Shown: piece after piece, positions 8,104-17,605 of the stretch
Layout of the letters: the number at the start of each line of letters is the position of its first letter
Position numbering within the stretch: the first letter of the stretch is position 1
Assembly: GCA_963718295.1 (NCBI GenBank)
Contig: CAVQYV010000010.1
Span: 1-64,000, forward strand
Source of the DNA: CAVQYV01 sp963718295 [NCBI: uncultured Methylomirabilota bacterium]
GTDB lineage: Bacteria; Methylomirabilota; Methylomirabilia; CAVQYV01
Direction of reading: 5' to 3'
DNA: 64,000 bases
Program-made: the position numbers and the translations under genes
The notes under the pieces: model-generated
What the model saw: only the letters and a program-made list of their open reading frames with translations
What the model was told of the DNA's origin: nothing
Databases searched by the model: none

Positions 8104-8801
8104 CAATTCAATCCAGCGGACGCCTGCCCATTTATGTCTCGCCACATTTGATCAGAATTCCCTGGGGAAGGAGCTTAACAGGGGAACCATAGTGGAGGAG
8201 GTAGGCGAATCAGAAGAGGCAAGGAGTCATTCCTCTCACACAGGGCTGTCCGCAAGGCTCCATTTCCTGGACGCTTCTTCTTGCCGTTCGGCGGGAGGTG
8301 GGAGAGACGTAGGCACCGTGAAGATCACCAATTCGAAGATCGCGGTGCCTTTTGCGCTTTGAGGGCCATCTTCAAGGATTGTGCGAGACCCGGGAAATAA
8401 TAGGTAAACCCTGACCCCAGGGACCCCTGTAATCTTCACCGGTTCAAGCTCTATCCGAAGGATTCTCGGATTTCGAAAATTCAATACGTCAAGCCTGACC
8501 CCATGAAAACCCCTTCCGCCTTCCCATCATGCGTGAAAGAGCTTTTTAACATAATATTTGAAGGTTTTGAACAACGTCCCCTTCCCCGGCCCCGTCCCCT
8601 TCCTCGTCCCCCTCTTCTCCAAAATCGCTCGCACCTTTCTCCGGCACATCCGGGTGGAAATCGCCAAGCTAGAGACTTGGGAGGAAGGATCCTGAAAGGC
8701 ATTCAAGAGATACGAATGCAGGAACCGGTCGTCCATCGATGGAAGAGCTTCGAAGCCGATGCTACAGTAATATGTTAATGGATTAGTGAAACTATGCACT
8801 A
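8104..8801. other. Intergenic stretch with repeat remnants, no convincing gene
   Basis: No open frame here has recognisable domains. The stretch holds a 41 nt palindromic unit (8310-8350, see repeat entry), two GGGGTCAGG-type blocks on the minus strand (about 8408-8420 and 8490-8503) and a G-rich run near 8575-8620. Such blocks often surround REP-associated transposases, but none is present. The left end of the IS630-type element begins at 8802. Confidence 0.4.
8310..8350. repeat. REP-like palindromic unit, copy A
   Basis: TAGGCACCG and CGGTGCCT form an 8 bp stem around a GATC-containing middle. A related unit with the same arms and the same AGATCA and GGATCG/AGATCG blocks is at 55248-55288. 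The copy is followed by TTTT and might also act as a transcription terminator. Confidence 0.45.
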
Positions 8802-9887
8802 GTGTCCTGAGTCATTAATTCGTTTACAGAATCTGGCTACAGTCGCAAGGATCTGGTCTGCGGTCTTCGTCCATTGGAAGGGTTTGGGCTGCTCGTTGGT
8901 AATCTCGAGATACCGTTCAATCGCCAATTCCAGCTCCCGCGTGCTCCGATGGACCCCCCGGCGAAGCTGCTTCTCGGTCAGAGCTGCAAACCAGCGCTCC
9001 ACCAAGTTCATCCAGGAGGCCCCCGTGGGCGTAAAGTGCAAGTGATACCGAGGCCGCTGGGCCAACCAGCGCTGAATCAGAGGTGTTTTATGCGTCCCGT
9101 AATTATCCAGGATCAGATGGAGGTCCAGATCGGGGGGAACGGCGTCCTCGATGGTATCCAGGAACTTCCGAAATTCCATCGCCCGATGCCGCCGGTGACA
9201 TTCCCCGATCACCTGACCCGCCTTCACATCCAGGGCTGCAAAGAGCGAAGTCGTTCCATGGCGGATATAATCATGGGTGCGCCGTTCCATCTGCCCCGGA
9301 CGCATGGGCAAAAGGGGCTGGCTTCGATCCAACGCCTGAATCTGCGACTTCTCATCCACGCACAAGACCAAGGCACGCTCCGGTGGGTCCAGATACAGCC
9401 CCACAATGTCTCGGACCTTCTCGATGAAGAGCGGGTCTTTCGACAGCTTGAAGGTTTCGGTCCGATGAGGCTGCAGGGCAAAGGCTCTCCAGATCCGGCT
9501 CACGGCACTCTGGGTCAGCCCAGATGCTCTCGCCATGGAACGGGTGCTCCAGTGCGTCGCATCCTTAGGTGTCGACTCCAGGGTCTTCGTGATCACCCGC
9601 TCCACATCCGCATCGGTGATTTGCCGGGGAGCTCCGGGGCGAGGCTCATCCAGCAGGCCATCTAAACGCCGCTCGACAAATCGGGCCCGCCATTTCCCCA
9701 CGGTGGGCCGAGTGAGGTGGAAGGCGGCAGCCACCTCTCCATTCTTTTGACCCGTCGCACAGGCCAGAATCAGCCGCGCTCGCAAGGCCAAGGCCTGGGC
9801 GGTTTTTCGTCTTGCAGTCCATCGTTCCAAAGTCTCCCGTTCCTCTGGACTCAGGTGGAGGGGAGGGAGTGGACGTCCTATGGCCAT
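8799..9887 (-). CDS. IS630-family transposase
   Basis: The start at 9887 ([12 protein letters not shown]) follows AAAGGAGGAGG and gives 362 residues; the stop codon lies across the IS left end. An N-terminal helix-turn-helix region ([19 protein letters not shown]) is followed by the DDE catalytic domain: [10 protein letters not shown] (first D), [11 protein letters not shown] (second D) and WMNLVERWF (E). All three acidic residues and the overall length are normal, so the enzyme is probably active. It cuts and pastes the element into TA sites. Confidence 0.92.
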   Translation of the reverse strand: MAIGRPLPPLHLSPEERETLERWTARRKTAQALALRARLILACATGQKNGEVAAAFHLTRPTVGKWRARFVERRLDGLLDEPRPGAPRQITDADVERVITKTLESTPKDATHWSTRSMARASGLTQSAVSRIWRAFALQPHRTETFKLSKDPLFIEKVRDIVGLYLDPPERALVLCVDEKSQIQALDRSQPLLPMRPGQMERRTHDYIRHGTTSLFAALDVKAGQVIGECHRRHRAMEFRKFLDTIEDAVPPDLDLHLILDNYGTHKTPLIQRWLAQRPRYHLHFTPTGASWMNLVERWFAALTEKQLRRGVHRSTRELELAIERYLEITNEQPKPFQWTKTADQILATVARFCKRINDSGH

Positions 9888-9959
9888 AGTCCTCCTCCTT
9901 TCTCCACCTCTTATACCAGAGCAGAGATACTTTGTCAACGAACTTATAACTCAGGACAC
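8802..9959 (-). mobile_element. IS630-family insertion sequence, apparently complete
   Basis: The element encodes one intact transposase on the minus strand. Its ends are inverted repeats: left GTGTCCTGAGTCATTAATTC, right (reverse complement) GTGTCCTGAGTTATAAGTTC. Each end is bordered by TA (8800-8801 and 9960-9961), the target duplication made by IS630/Tc1-type elements. The right flank enters an IS110-family transposase remnant, so this copy probably inserted into an older IS. Confidence 0.85.
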
Positions 9960-9962
9960 TAG

Positions 9963-10652
9963 GAGGCAACCATCTGGAAGCAGAGATCTTAAAGAGCACT
10001 CGGTGATGATCGGTCAGGAATCCCTCCAAGGGCCATTTCTAACTCAGAAAGCTTGCTACGAAGACGCCTTTTGGCCAGTCCAGCCATCTCCTTGGGAGTC
10101 AGGTCATCTTGGATCAAATGCTGAATCATCTCCTGAGCGGATTGACCATGGATATCGGAGACAACAGAGGCCAGTTTGATATTGGCATCTTCGAGAAACT
10201 TCTGGAGGCGATTCAGCTCGGAGGACTTCTGCTGAATCAGCTTCTGCCGATAGCGGGTCAGATCCCGGAGTTCACGGATCGGTTTGGGGGGGATGAAACT
10301 CCCCTTGATCAGACCATGGCGAAGAAGTTGGGCAATCCACTCGCAGTCCTTGACGTCGGTTTTCCGACCGGGGACATTCTTGATATCTCGGGCATTGGCC
10401 AGAATCACTTCCATGCTCTCTTCCAGGATGTTGAAAACAGGCTTCCAGTAGACTCCGGTACTTTCCAGGGCAACATGAGTGCACCTCTCGACTCTCTAAC
10501 CAGTCTTTACAGGCTAAAAGGTCTCCGGGTCATGGTGGTAAACGTTTTAATCAATCTTCTTGGGTTTCTCTTGTGGTTTACCAACCATGAGACAGGCGGT
10601 AATGGTTTTCTTGTGGACATCAATCCCACAACACATCTCAAGAATGGCTTCC
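9963..10652 (-). pseudogene. IS110-family transposase, degraded and truncated
   Basis: Starting near 10652, MEAILEMCCGIDVHKKTI matches the IS110 start with its first catalytic Asp. After stops and frameshifts near 10545-10480, the frame resumes as VILANARDIKNVPGRKTDVK, then DCEWIAQLLRHGL and LRDLTRYRQKLIQ, the conserved DEDD-domain segments. Near 10020 the frame shifts again (GFLTDHHRVLF), and the sequence is cut at 9962 by the IS630-type element. The C-terminal half with the Ser-containing transposase_20 domain is missing. The gene is dead. Confidence 0.8.
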
Positions 10653-11159
10653 ATAGGAACTCTCCTTTCTGGAAAGGGGGTGGATCATGGTTGAAAAATT
10701 TAACACGCGTGCTCCCCATGGGGACAACAATTCGTGGTGCTTCCGATCCACCCAGGTCATTTTGGACATCGGGGTATAACCACCAAAATTTAACGACCTT
10801 CTTCCTTCCACAGAAAGATTATAAATAGGATGACGTTATAGTTCAACAATTTTCATGCTTCGTGGTGCCCTGTAAGGGCATGGGGGTTTGGACAGCAGTG
10901 ATAGTAAGCTTTTCCATTCAGCGAGCTTTGTCTGTTCATGCGGGTCCAGAACATGGCAACCCGAGGCTCTCGGAAGACGCATCTCCAATGCGGGCCGGAG
11001 CCGCGTGTAACGAGCCTTCGAATCCCATGTATTTGCTGGAAAGTGCGAATGAAGTTACCGGTTTATCGGGGTAGGGAAGAAAAGCCTGGACGCTCGGTTC
11101 GGCGGGCATCCAGGTTGTGGCTCCGGGATCCTCATTCGGTGGGAACTGGAAGGAAGGGG
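10653..11159. other. Gene-free stretch upstream of the IS110 remnant
   Basis: About 500 bases with no supported gene. The part next to 10653 is probably the non-coding end of the IS110 remnant. The rest (10860-11159) shows scattered stops in all frames and no domain. It ends where the decayed glycosidase-like gene stops at 11160. Confidence 0.35.
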
Positions 11160-12713
11160 TTACTTTTCGATCTTGATGGCGTCCACGGTGAAGCCGTAAG
11201 TCCCCGCGTCTCTTCCCTGAACTTCAGGGTGTTGATCCCCTGGTAAGAACCATTGTACGATATAAGGGCGGTTTTGACCACTGGTAGCAGTCCCAACCAG
11301 CTTATCAGGGGGGTTGGACGTATCAACGGTTTTGAAAGATCCGATGACTTTATCGTGGATCGAGAACCGTGCAGGTTGTCTCCCTCAACGTGGTACGGCG
11401 GTTTTCCGGGAAGCTCACATAGGCCTTCGCCATGGGACCGATCAGATTGAACCGGTACAGTGCCCATCCAGATTAGTAGGATCCGGCACATGGTTATCAC
11501 CGGCAATATGGATTGCCTTCCCCTCAAAAAAGAAATCCGCTGTATGGGCCTGACGCCGATCGTGGACTTTGCATCATGGTTTTCGGCCTCGATGCGCACG
11601 ATTGGGGTTCTGAGGTGCGGCAAGTGTTGTATGACCTACGCCATTGAACGGGTCGAACCTGTACTCCGCAAGGGGTCCAACAGACACCGGCGACGTGGCC
11701 TTTGGTTGGATCGGCCCAGGGATGATGACTCGGGTCCTTCGAGGCGAAGGTATGGGACTGCCAGAGTCCGGATAAGCCTTGGCTCGAACAGGAGTTTTCT
11801 CAGCTGAGCCAACACAAGGTCCCCTTTGCCTCTATATCCGGCCCGGTAGAAGGCTATCGCCATCTGGCCGGTGCCCTCGGACCAGACATTGGGAGCCATA
11901 TCCGTGAACGGGACGTACCCACTGACCTGCTTATCCCTGTATACGATGGTTCTCTCGTACGGCTTCATGTTGAGCAGACAGAATCCGTAGTTCCGGCCGA
12001 GTGAGAGCACACGCCACGAGTGGAGGTCAAGAGGTCCATCCGCCCAATCAAGATCCGTGTAATCGAGCCACTTCTTCACTCTGGCGGCCCTGTCCCTCAG
12101 TCCGTGGAGGGAAAGCACCTTGTATGCATCCAGGTTCCCTTTGGCATGCCCGCTTGGATTGAACGTCTCGCTTCCACAGTCGGATCGCTCCCAGCGCGGA
12201 GGCGATGTAGCCGCCAGGCTGCTGAAAACTCGACAGCAACGAAACGATGGCGTTGGCCATCCCATCGTACGTGGAGTCTCCCGTGGCTTTCTTGTAGTGG
12301 TGGATGGCCATGGCAAGCCAGGCGTTGTCCCCCATCCAGCGATTGACGCGGCACGGCGGCTCTCCAGTAGTCGAATCCCGGTATTGGAAGAACCCTCGCG
12401 GCTCCTTGCCCACGTAAAACTCTTGGGTGTTGCAGCGGTTCTTGAAGAAATCCAGGATGCGTTGAGCCTTTTCGACCTGGTTGTTGAGGACGAAAGCCAT
12501 CACCGCCAGCGCGTTGTTGTAGGTCGACGCGCTGGTGTCCTGCTGACTCGGGACGAGGCCTGTCCGTTTGTCCTGCTGAGCCGAGAGCCAATCGAAAATG
12601 GGGTGCCAATCCGTCGGTTCAGCACCCTGGAGACTGCGCTCGGCTCCCCACAGGCTGCAAGGGGCAGCCAGGAGCAGCGCCGCGATGAAACTGATCAAGA
12701 ATCTTGTCTTCAT
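11160..12713 (-). pseudogene. Secreted glycosidase-like protein, multiply frameshifted
   Basis: The start at 12713 gives a good signal peptide (MKTRFLISFIAALLLAAP, cleavage near WGAE). It is followed by STYNNALAVMAFVLNNQ, FFQYRDSTTGEP and RWMGDNAWLAMAIHHYKKAT, helical repeats like the (alpha/alpha)6 toroids of six-hairpin glycosidases. Around 12220 the frame shifts; it continues with LDLHSWRVLSLGRNYGF and VWSEGTGQMAIAFYRAGY, shifts again near 11755, and ends with a carbohydrate-binding-like strand region (TALISYNGSYQGINTLKF) and a terminal VDAIKIEK before TAA at 11160. At least four indels make it non-functional. The family cannot be fixed further. Confidence 0.55.
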
Positions 12714-12778
12714 TGCCCGCCTCCGTACTGGAAGATTGTGACAATCTGATCTCACCGAAAGGAGTCAATCCCATTCCT

Positions 12779-14165
12779 CGTTGAAATTGGTCAGCGGACT
12801 CCCTCATGGGATTAAGCCACCGCATTGACTACTGCAACCTCCTTTCCCTCCATCTCTCTCCGCAGGGCAGCGCGGAGCGTGGGAAGATGGCGGTATCCCT
12901 TGATCCGACGAAGCCTCGGTTCGATGTCCAGCAAAGCAGAGGCCACCCACCTCTGCTTCTGATCACTGTTTCTCCAGCGATCCACCTTACCCGTTCTTTG
13001 CTCTACCTGAGACATCAGGGATTCCAGGCAGTTGGTGGTCTTCAAGCTGATGCCCAAAGTGGGAAAGACTTCCAGCCGATGCAGGGTGAGGGTCTCCTCC
13101 ATCCCCTCGTCCAGGCTGGCCACCGCCGAGGCATTGACCAGGCGCAGCTCCTGCCGGATCCGCAGAAGGGCGGCCCGGGCCTCGGCATAGGTGGGTTTCT
13201 CATAGGCTGCTTGGAGCTTCCTCCGCCAGAGGGATTGCTGAGATTTAGGAAGGTAGCTCACGACGTTCTCCCTTTTATGCCACTGGCAGCGCTGGATGGC
13301 AGCCTGGGATCCAAAGACCTTCTGGATGGCCTTATGAAGGCCCTTGGCCCCATCGATGGTACAAAGGAGACCCGGATCGATTCGCAGGCCTCGCTCCACC
13401 AAGCTTTGGAGGAATTCGGAGCAGACCCGCTCATTCTCCGTTCCGGTCTGGATGAAGCCTAAGAGGACCTTCTCGCCCGAGAGGGTGATCCCCAGGGCGA
13501 TGATCATCTCATCCTCGGCGAAGGTCTTCCCATCCAGGAAAAGGCCCACGAAGTCATGAGATTCCAACCGACGCTCGCAGAGCTGCTGGAGCTTCCGCGC
13601 ACTGGCCCGGATGAAGCGGCGAGATACAGAGGAAGGACTCAGGCCGAAGGCCGCAGGGATCGCTCCCGCACACTCCCCATAGGAGCGACAGCTGAGGCCC
13701 CGCAGGATCTTGAGGAGCAAAGCGCCGTCGGTCGCATGGGGCTGCTGGAGACCCTGGTAGGTCTGCAAGGGGACTTCACGGTTCTGGGCCCGATCCCGCA
13801 GCCTCCGGTAGGTGACAGCTACCTTCTGATCGGCTAAGAAGACCGAACCCCTTTGCTGGCTCCAGCGGACGATGCCGGGGAGACCTCCGGTGCGGGAGTA
13901 GCGTTTTCCGGCCAGGGCAATCACCTCCCGTTTCAGCTCCTCGGCTACCGCCAGAAGGCCTACCGGGATCAGGGCCTGGATGAGGGCTAACTTGGCATCC
14001 AGATCCTCGGGTGTTTGAAGGGTGAAGAGGTCGATGGGTTTCACCTTGCCTTTTCGTACGACTCGGAATACTCTCTTCATGGAGCGACTCCTTTCGCTGT
14101 GGGGTTGTGGGTTTAGTGCCAAACACACTTCACCACAAGGGAGTCGCTTCGTCAATTGTCAACGG
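12779..14165 (-). mobile_element. IS256-type insertion sequence
   Basis: An intact mutator-type transposase is flanked by imperfect inverted repeats: left CGTTGAAATTGG with GACTCCCTCATGG, right (reverse complement) CGTTGACAATTG with GACTCCCTTGTGG. The outer limits are accurate to within a few bases, and no target duplication could be fixed. The element lies between the glycosidase-like pseudogene start and the ISL3 remnant and probably truncated the latter. Confidence 0.75.
12812..14080 (-). CDS. IS256/mutator-type transposase
   Basis: 422 residues from ATG 14080, preceded by AAAGGAG with 7 nt spacing; the longer in-frame ATG at 14155 lacks a ribosome site. The catalytic core shows FLDGKTFAEDEMIIALGIT (first D), CTIDGAKGLHKAIQKVFG (second D), the RCQWHKRENVVSYLP block typical of the mutator superfamily, and the E in the C-terminal NCLESL/NSDQKQRWVASALL region. 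Length and motifs are complete, so the element can probably still move. Confidence 0.9.
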   Translation of the reverse strand: MKRVFRVVRKGKVKPIDLFTLQTPEDLDAKLALIQALIPVGLLAVAEELKREVIALAGKRYSRTGGLPGIVRWSQQRGSVFLADQKVAVTYRRLRDRAQNREVPLQTYQGLQQPHATDGALLLKILRGLSCRSYGECAGAIPAAFGLSPSSVSRRFIRASARKLQQLCERRLESHDFVGLFLDGKTFAEDEMIIALGITLSGEKVLLGFIQTGTENERVCSEFLQSLVERGLRIDPGLLCTIDGAKGLHKAIQKVFGSQAAIQRCQWHKRENVVSYLPKSQQSLWRRKLQAAYEKPTYAEARAALLRIRQELRLVNASAVASLDEGMEETLTLHRLEVFPTLGISLKTTNCLESLMSQVEQRTGKVDRWRNSDQKQRWVASALLDIEPRLRRIKGYRHLPTLRAALRREMEGKEVAVVNAVA

Positions 14166-14259
14166 AGAATAGCACACACCCCCGAAAGTGCCTGAGCGGT
14201 GTGTTCTCACCCTTCGATCCGTCCATTCGCCAGGACGATGAAGACGGTCACCGGGTTTT

Positions 14260-14990
14260 GGGCAGGGGGGACAAAAAGGTGATAGCGGCGTTCGGCAGGT
14301 TGTCCTCTACTCCCTTGATGAAGGCAGGAGACATGTCGATGGAGACATCCGTGATAGCCTGAGGATTCCCGTGGTGTTCCCTGAAGTCTTCGGTAAATGC
14401 AGCCATGGTCTCCGCTCCTTTGCCTTCTGCCACAAAGATGGTCCGCCTTTTCTCCAGATCAACAAAGAGAGAGACATAGTCATGTCCTTTCGCCTTCGAG
14501 GTTTCATCGACCCCTAGCTGTGTTTACCCCGGAGTAGTCCTCCTTCTGACGGGCTGCCTCCGTATAGTGATGCATCATCCTCCAGAGCTTGTTGTCATCC
14601 ACGTTGATGATCTGAGACACCTTATTGACCGGCATCTCCCGTACCAGGGTCATAGCGAAGGACTCAAAGAGAAAGGTGAAGTCCGCTCCATCCCGGGCCC
14701 ACGGCACATCAATCTGGAGTATCCCGTCGTCGGGACAGTCAATTCTCGGGGACTCGTCACCACCAGGTAACAGGCATATTGGAAGAAGCTGGAGATGTCT
14801 CCATTCCTTCTCTGTGGTGTCGTAGGCCTTCACCGCTTTCCCGCAGATAGGGCAGGAAAACATGACTTCCTCGGGGAAAATCGATGAAGACCCTGATGAC
14901 CCCTCCGCTCTCATCAAACTCTACCTTTGTAACCATCCAGGGCGATTCCAGTTTGAGCGCTTGTGCAAACAGTGACTCCAGGGCTTCCAT
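14260..14990 (-). pseudogene. ISL3-family transposase, frameshifted and C-terminally truncated
   Basis: MEALESLFAQALKLESPWMV at 14990 is the typical ISL3 N-terminus. After a shift near 14850 comes FSCPICGKAVKAYD-EWRHLQ, the zinc ribbon, and VPWARDGADFTFLFES. A further shift near 14515 leads to DETSKAKGHDYVSLFVDLEK, the start of the DDE domain, and DVSIDMSPAFIKGV (second D). The protein stops being recognisable at NAAITF near 14265, close to the right end of the IS256-type element. The catalytic Glu is missing. It is inactive. Confidence 0.75.
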
Positions 14991-15044
14991 TGTGTAGGCG
15001 CTCCTCTCTCTTTTCCCCACAGTGTACCTTACCCACTCAGTTTG

Positions 15045-15292
15045 AGAAAGAGCCTCTTTTTTGAACTTATTCCTTAAGGCAGGTGTTAACTTTCCTCGCT
15101 TCCAGCTCTCGTACCAAACTTCGAATTCTTCCAGCTTACCACAGCCATGATTGATCTTGGAGCATCTGCAAAAGGAACGAACGATAGTAGGTAACTTCTT
15201 GTACTGCTTGTCGATCCCGCGGAATATCGCTGTATTTTGTCTTGGAATTCATTCAGGGCGTCGAGATAGGACTCAAGGCTTGTAACTTCCAT
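15045..15292 (-). pseudogene. FRG-domain protein remnant
   Basis: MEVTSLESYLDALNEFQDKI from 15292 and, one frame over, IFRGIDKQYKKLPTIVRSF form the N-terminal FRG signature (short helix, then FRG and a conserved Arg). About 40 further residues follow (EFEVWYESWKRGKL). The gene then runs into the ISL3 remnant, which seems to have cut it. FRG domains are common in defence-island and toxin-like genes, though their activity is not established. With a frameshift and no C-terminus, this is a dead fragment. Confidence 0.45.
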
Positions 15293-15452
15293 CGTTCATC
15301 GTTCTCCTTGGCTCGTTGCCCGGCGACTCCGGAATTGAACGGTAGCCGAAGCCGGGGGGGACACGAGCGGGCCGTTCTTGCAGAACGTGCATAACTCTCA
15401 CTTCGTTGCGCAGTGGTGGACAGCAAGGCAGATGGTTGCCTTCTATCCAGGG

Positions 15453-15810
15453 TCATGATGGTCCGGGGTCAGCGAATTCTCTGGCAAGAATATCAGCCAC
15501 CTTTCGTTTCAGTTCTGGAGCCTCTTGGGTTGCTGCCACCCAGACAATAGGCCATTCTGCAGCGAAGTAGCCATGAAGCGCTATGTTGCGGAACCCAACT
15601 GATATCGTCCCACTCCATCTCCGGATGGCGGTCACGGAACTCCATGGGCAGGCGAGCTACGGCCTCACCAATGATGGTCAATTTCTGAAGCACAGCGCTA
15701 CGCAGGAGATCATTCTGGAGGAAGATCTCCCGTTCGATGCCTGCGAGAAATCTCTGAATCGACTCGGCGGCCTCCACGATATCGTTCAAATACAGTTCCT
15801 CGCGCCGCAT
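15453..15810 (-). pseudogene. HEPN-domain toxin of an MNT/HEPN pair (one frameshift)
   Basis: The start at 15810 (MRREELYLNDIVEAAESIQR) overlaps the end of the nucleotidyltransferase gene. The domain continues through VLQKLTIIGEAVARLP and EMEWDDI. At about 15600 an extra base breaks the frame; the other frame continues VGFRNIALHGYFAAEWPIVW to the stop at 15453. RNIALH fits the HEPN RNase motif (R-polar-x3-H). The repaired protein would have about 118 residues, normal for DUF86-type toxins. Whether the indel is real or a consensus error cannot be decided here. Confidence 0.75.
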
Positions 15811-16117
15811 AGAGAACCTCGGCAGTGGAGAGGACGGCTCGATGGACGGTCGGCTTCAGGCCACCCTTGGGCACCAGATCCACTGTGTGATGCAAGATCG
15901 CTGAGAGTTCTCTCTGCATTCGGGACAGAGTCATGAAGCCAACCTGTGCCTCGGGCTCGAACTCCACCAGTAGATCTATATCACTGGCCGCGCTGAAATC
16001 GCTGCGGAGAGCCGACCCGAACATTGCAAGCTCCCGCACCTGGCAGCGACGACAGAACTCCTCGATTTCGTGCATTGGGAAATCAAGGCCACGACGAATC
16101 ACAGCCGCTTCTCCCAT
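15710..16117 (-). CDS. MNT-type nucleotidyltransferase antitoxin
   Basis: 135 residues with the minimal-nucleotidyltransferase signature AMFGSALRSDFSAASDIDLLVEF (in part): GSx-D-x-SDxD with two metal-binding Asp, and a third acidic residue in HTVDLVP. Such proteins neutralise HEPN RNases by AMPylating them. The frame runs 100 nt into the HEPN gene, whereas relatives usually stop near LYAA, so a stop may have been lost. ATG 16075 (MHEIEEF) is an alternative start that fits the usual length better. Confidence 0.8.
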   Translation of the reverse strand: MGEAAVIRRGLDFPMHEIEEFCRRCQVRELAMFGSALRSDFSAASDIDLLVEFEPEAQVGFMTLSRMQRELSAILHHTVDLVPKGGLKPTVHRAVLSTAEVLYAARGTVFERYRGGRRVDSEISRRHRTGDLPPE

Positions 16118-16149
16118 CTGGCAAAGCCAAAATACCTCTATGATTCTGC

Positions 16150-16178
16150 TATTTACTCTCCATGGCAGGACTTGTCAA
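16150..16178 (-). promoter_or_regulatory. Promoter of the MNT/HEPN operon
   Basis: On the minus strand TTGACA (16173-16178), a 17 nt spacer and TAAATA (16150-16155) lie about 35 nt upstream of the MNT start. This is a near-perfect sigma-70 promoter. Confidence 0.55.
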
Positions 16179-16314
16179 TTGAATTCCAGAAGAAAGAAAG
16201 GGAAGAAATACCGAAGGGGACGGAACGGAATTATCCCGAGAAATCAAGTGATTTCAGGAAATTGGAGGTAGAAAATCAGTTCTTCAGAACACACCACTCA
16301 GACCCTCAAGGCCC

Positions 16315-17586
16315 TCAGCTGCTTCGGTGCCAGCGGGTTCCCTCTGGGGCATCCTCCAGGATAATCCCCATGGAAGAGAGCTGGCTACGGATCTCATCCG
16401 CCAGGGCCCATTGCTTGGCCTCTCGGAGCTTGTTGCGGATGCTGATCAGAAGTTCCACCAAGGGCTTCGTATCGGATAGATTGTCGGCCCCGGAAGAATC
16501 CAATCGGATCCCCCAGATGGAAAGGGCCTGACGCATCCGGTCTCTTGCCTGATGGATCAATGCCTCCTCCACTCCCGCCTCCTCTGCCTCTCGTAATGCC
16601 TTTGCCAAATCCAACAGATACCCCATTGCCGCCACGGCATCCCAATCCGACTTCGAATGGGCACCGAAGAACTCCTCTGCCCTGCGGATCCTCTCCTGCA
16701 GGAGATGGATCTTGGAGGAGGCATCTCGCGGGGGCGATTCCGAGGATACGGCAAGCTCCGGGGCAGCTACATCCGATGTGGTCTTCCTCCATTCGTTTAG
16801 GGGAAAGGAGGTGCCTGCAGGATAGGATTGCTCCATCCCTTGCCTGCGCAAGACGACCTTGCCGGCCCCCATGACACGGCACTCCTCCTGGGCGAGGTCG
16901 ATCATGCAGGCGGTGTATTCGTCGATTCCCAGGATGAGGGCAGAGGCAGGAAGTTGCTCCTCGAGGATTCGGAAGCGAGGCTCGCCCATGAAGCAGAAGC
17001 GGGTATCGTGGGTGCCACCCTCGGCGTTGTTCCAGTGGGGCAGGATCGCCAGTTCCAAAGCACAGGGCCCCAACAGGTCGATCCCCTCGCTCCAATGGGG
17101 GTCTTCTCCCACCTTATAGATCTCATAGACCGGAAGGGTATATCGGGAGGCTGCAATGGCGGCGGCACTGGCAAAAACCAGATGGGCACCCTCCGCCAGA
17201 CGCTGCCTGAGGACCTCCAGGATCGGGGTATCCCTCCAGTTCTTCACCGTGTAAGTGGGACTCCCGGGGCCGGCCAAGAGGAAATTGGCTTCCCGCAGGG
17301 TCCTCGAGGCCTCTTCTATCTCGCCGCTCCCTGCCGCCCGGGCGCTTTTGAAAGAGGCAACCCTCAGGGAAAGATCGAAATGATGGCGGAAGTAGGAGAC
17401 TGCCCGGGCGGAGATCTCATCGGCATTGAGCTGAAAACCCGCAGGGGTATCCAGGAAGACTCCCTTCACCGGCCCGGAGATCTTGGCCATCACCGCCCGA
17501 TAGACTCGGCTCATGGCCTCGGTCATCTCCCCGGAGCCAAGGAGGGTAACGCTTCCAGGTGAACAGGTGTGGGGATAAAGGCTCAT
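16315..17586 (-). CDS. Fusion of a GATase1/S51-like domain with a cysteinyl-tRNA synthetase C-terminal tail
   Basis: 423 residues from ATG 17586. Residues 1-260 form a class I glutamine amidotransferase/peptidase S51-like fold: VTLLGSGEMTEAM, GVFLDTPAGFQ, LAGPGSPTYTVKNW and VFASAAAIAASR, with Ser at the nucleophile elbow. Residues 290-423 resemble the C-terminal helical part of CysRS, ending in KQWALADEIRSQLSSMGI and LEDAPEGTRWHR. The CysRS catalytic domain (HIGH, KMSKS, zinc Cys) is absent, so it cannot charge tRNA. It follows the phosphofructokinase gene by 20 nt. The role is unknown; binding of a nucleic acid or Cys-related ligand is only a guess. Confidence 0.7.
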   Translation of the reverse strand: MSLYPHTCSPGSVTLLGSGEMTEAMSRVYRAVMAKISGPVKGVFLDTPAGFQLNADEISARAVSYFRHHFDLSLRVASFKSARAAGSGEIEEASRTLREANFLLAGPGSPTYTVKNWRDTPILEVLRQRLAEGAHLVFASAAAIAASRYTLPVYEIYKVGEDPHWSEGIDLLGPCALELAILPHWNNAEGGTHDTRFCFMGEPRFRILEEQLPASALILGIDEYTACMIDLAQEECRVMGAGKVVLRRQGMEQSYPAGTSFPLNEWRKTTSDVAAPELAVSSESPPRDASSKIHLLQERIRRAEEFFGAHSKSDWDAVAAMGYLLDLAKALREAEEAGVEEALIHQARDRMRQALSIWGIRLDSSGADNLSDTKPLVELLISIRNKLREAKQWALADEIRSQLSSMGIILEDAPEGTRWHRSS

Positions 17587-17605
17587 GATCTGGGGCTGGG
17601 AGAGA

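Noticed and set aside
8490-8510. Blocks of GGGGTCAGG type as part of a REP-associated transposase locus
   Set aside because: Similar blocks often accompany such loci, but no Y1 transposase is present in the surrounding frames, so only the repeat itself is noted.
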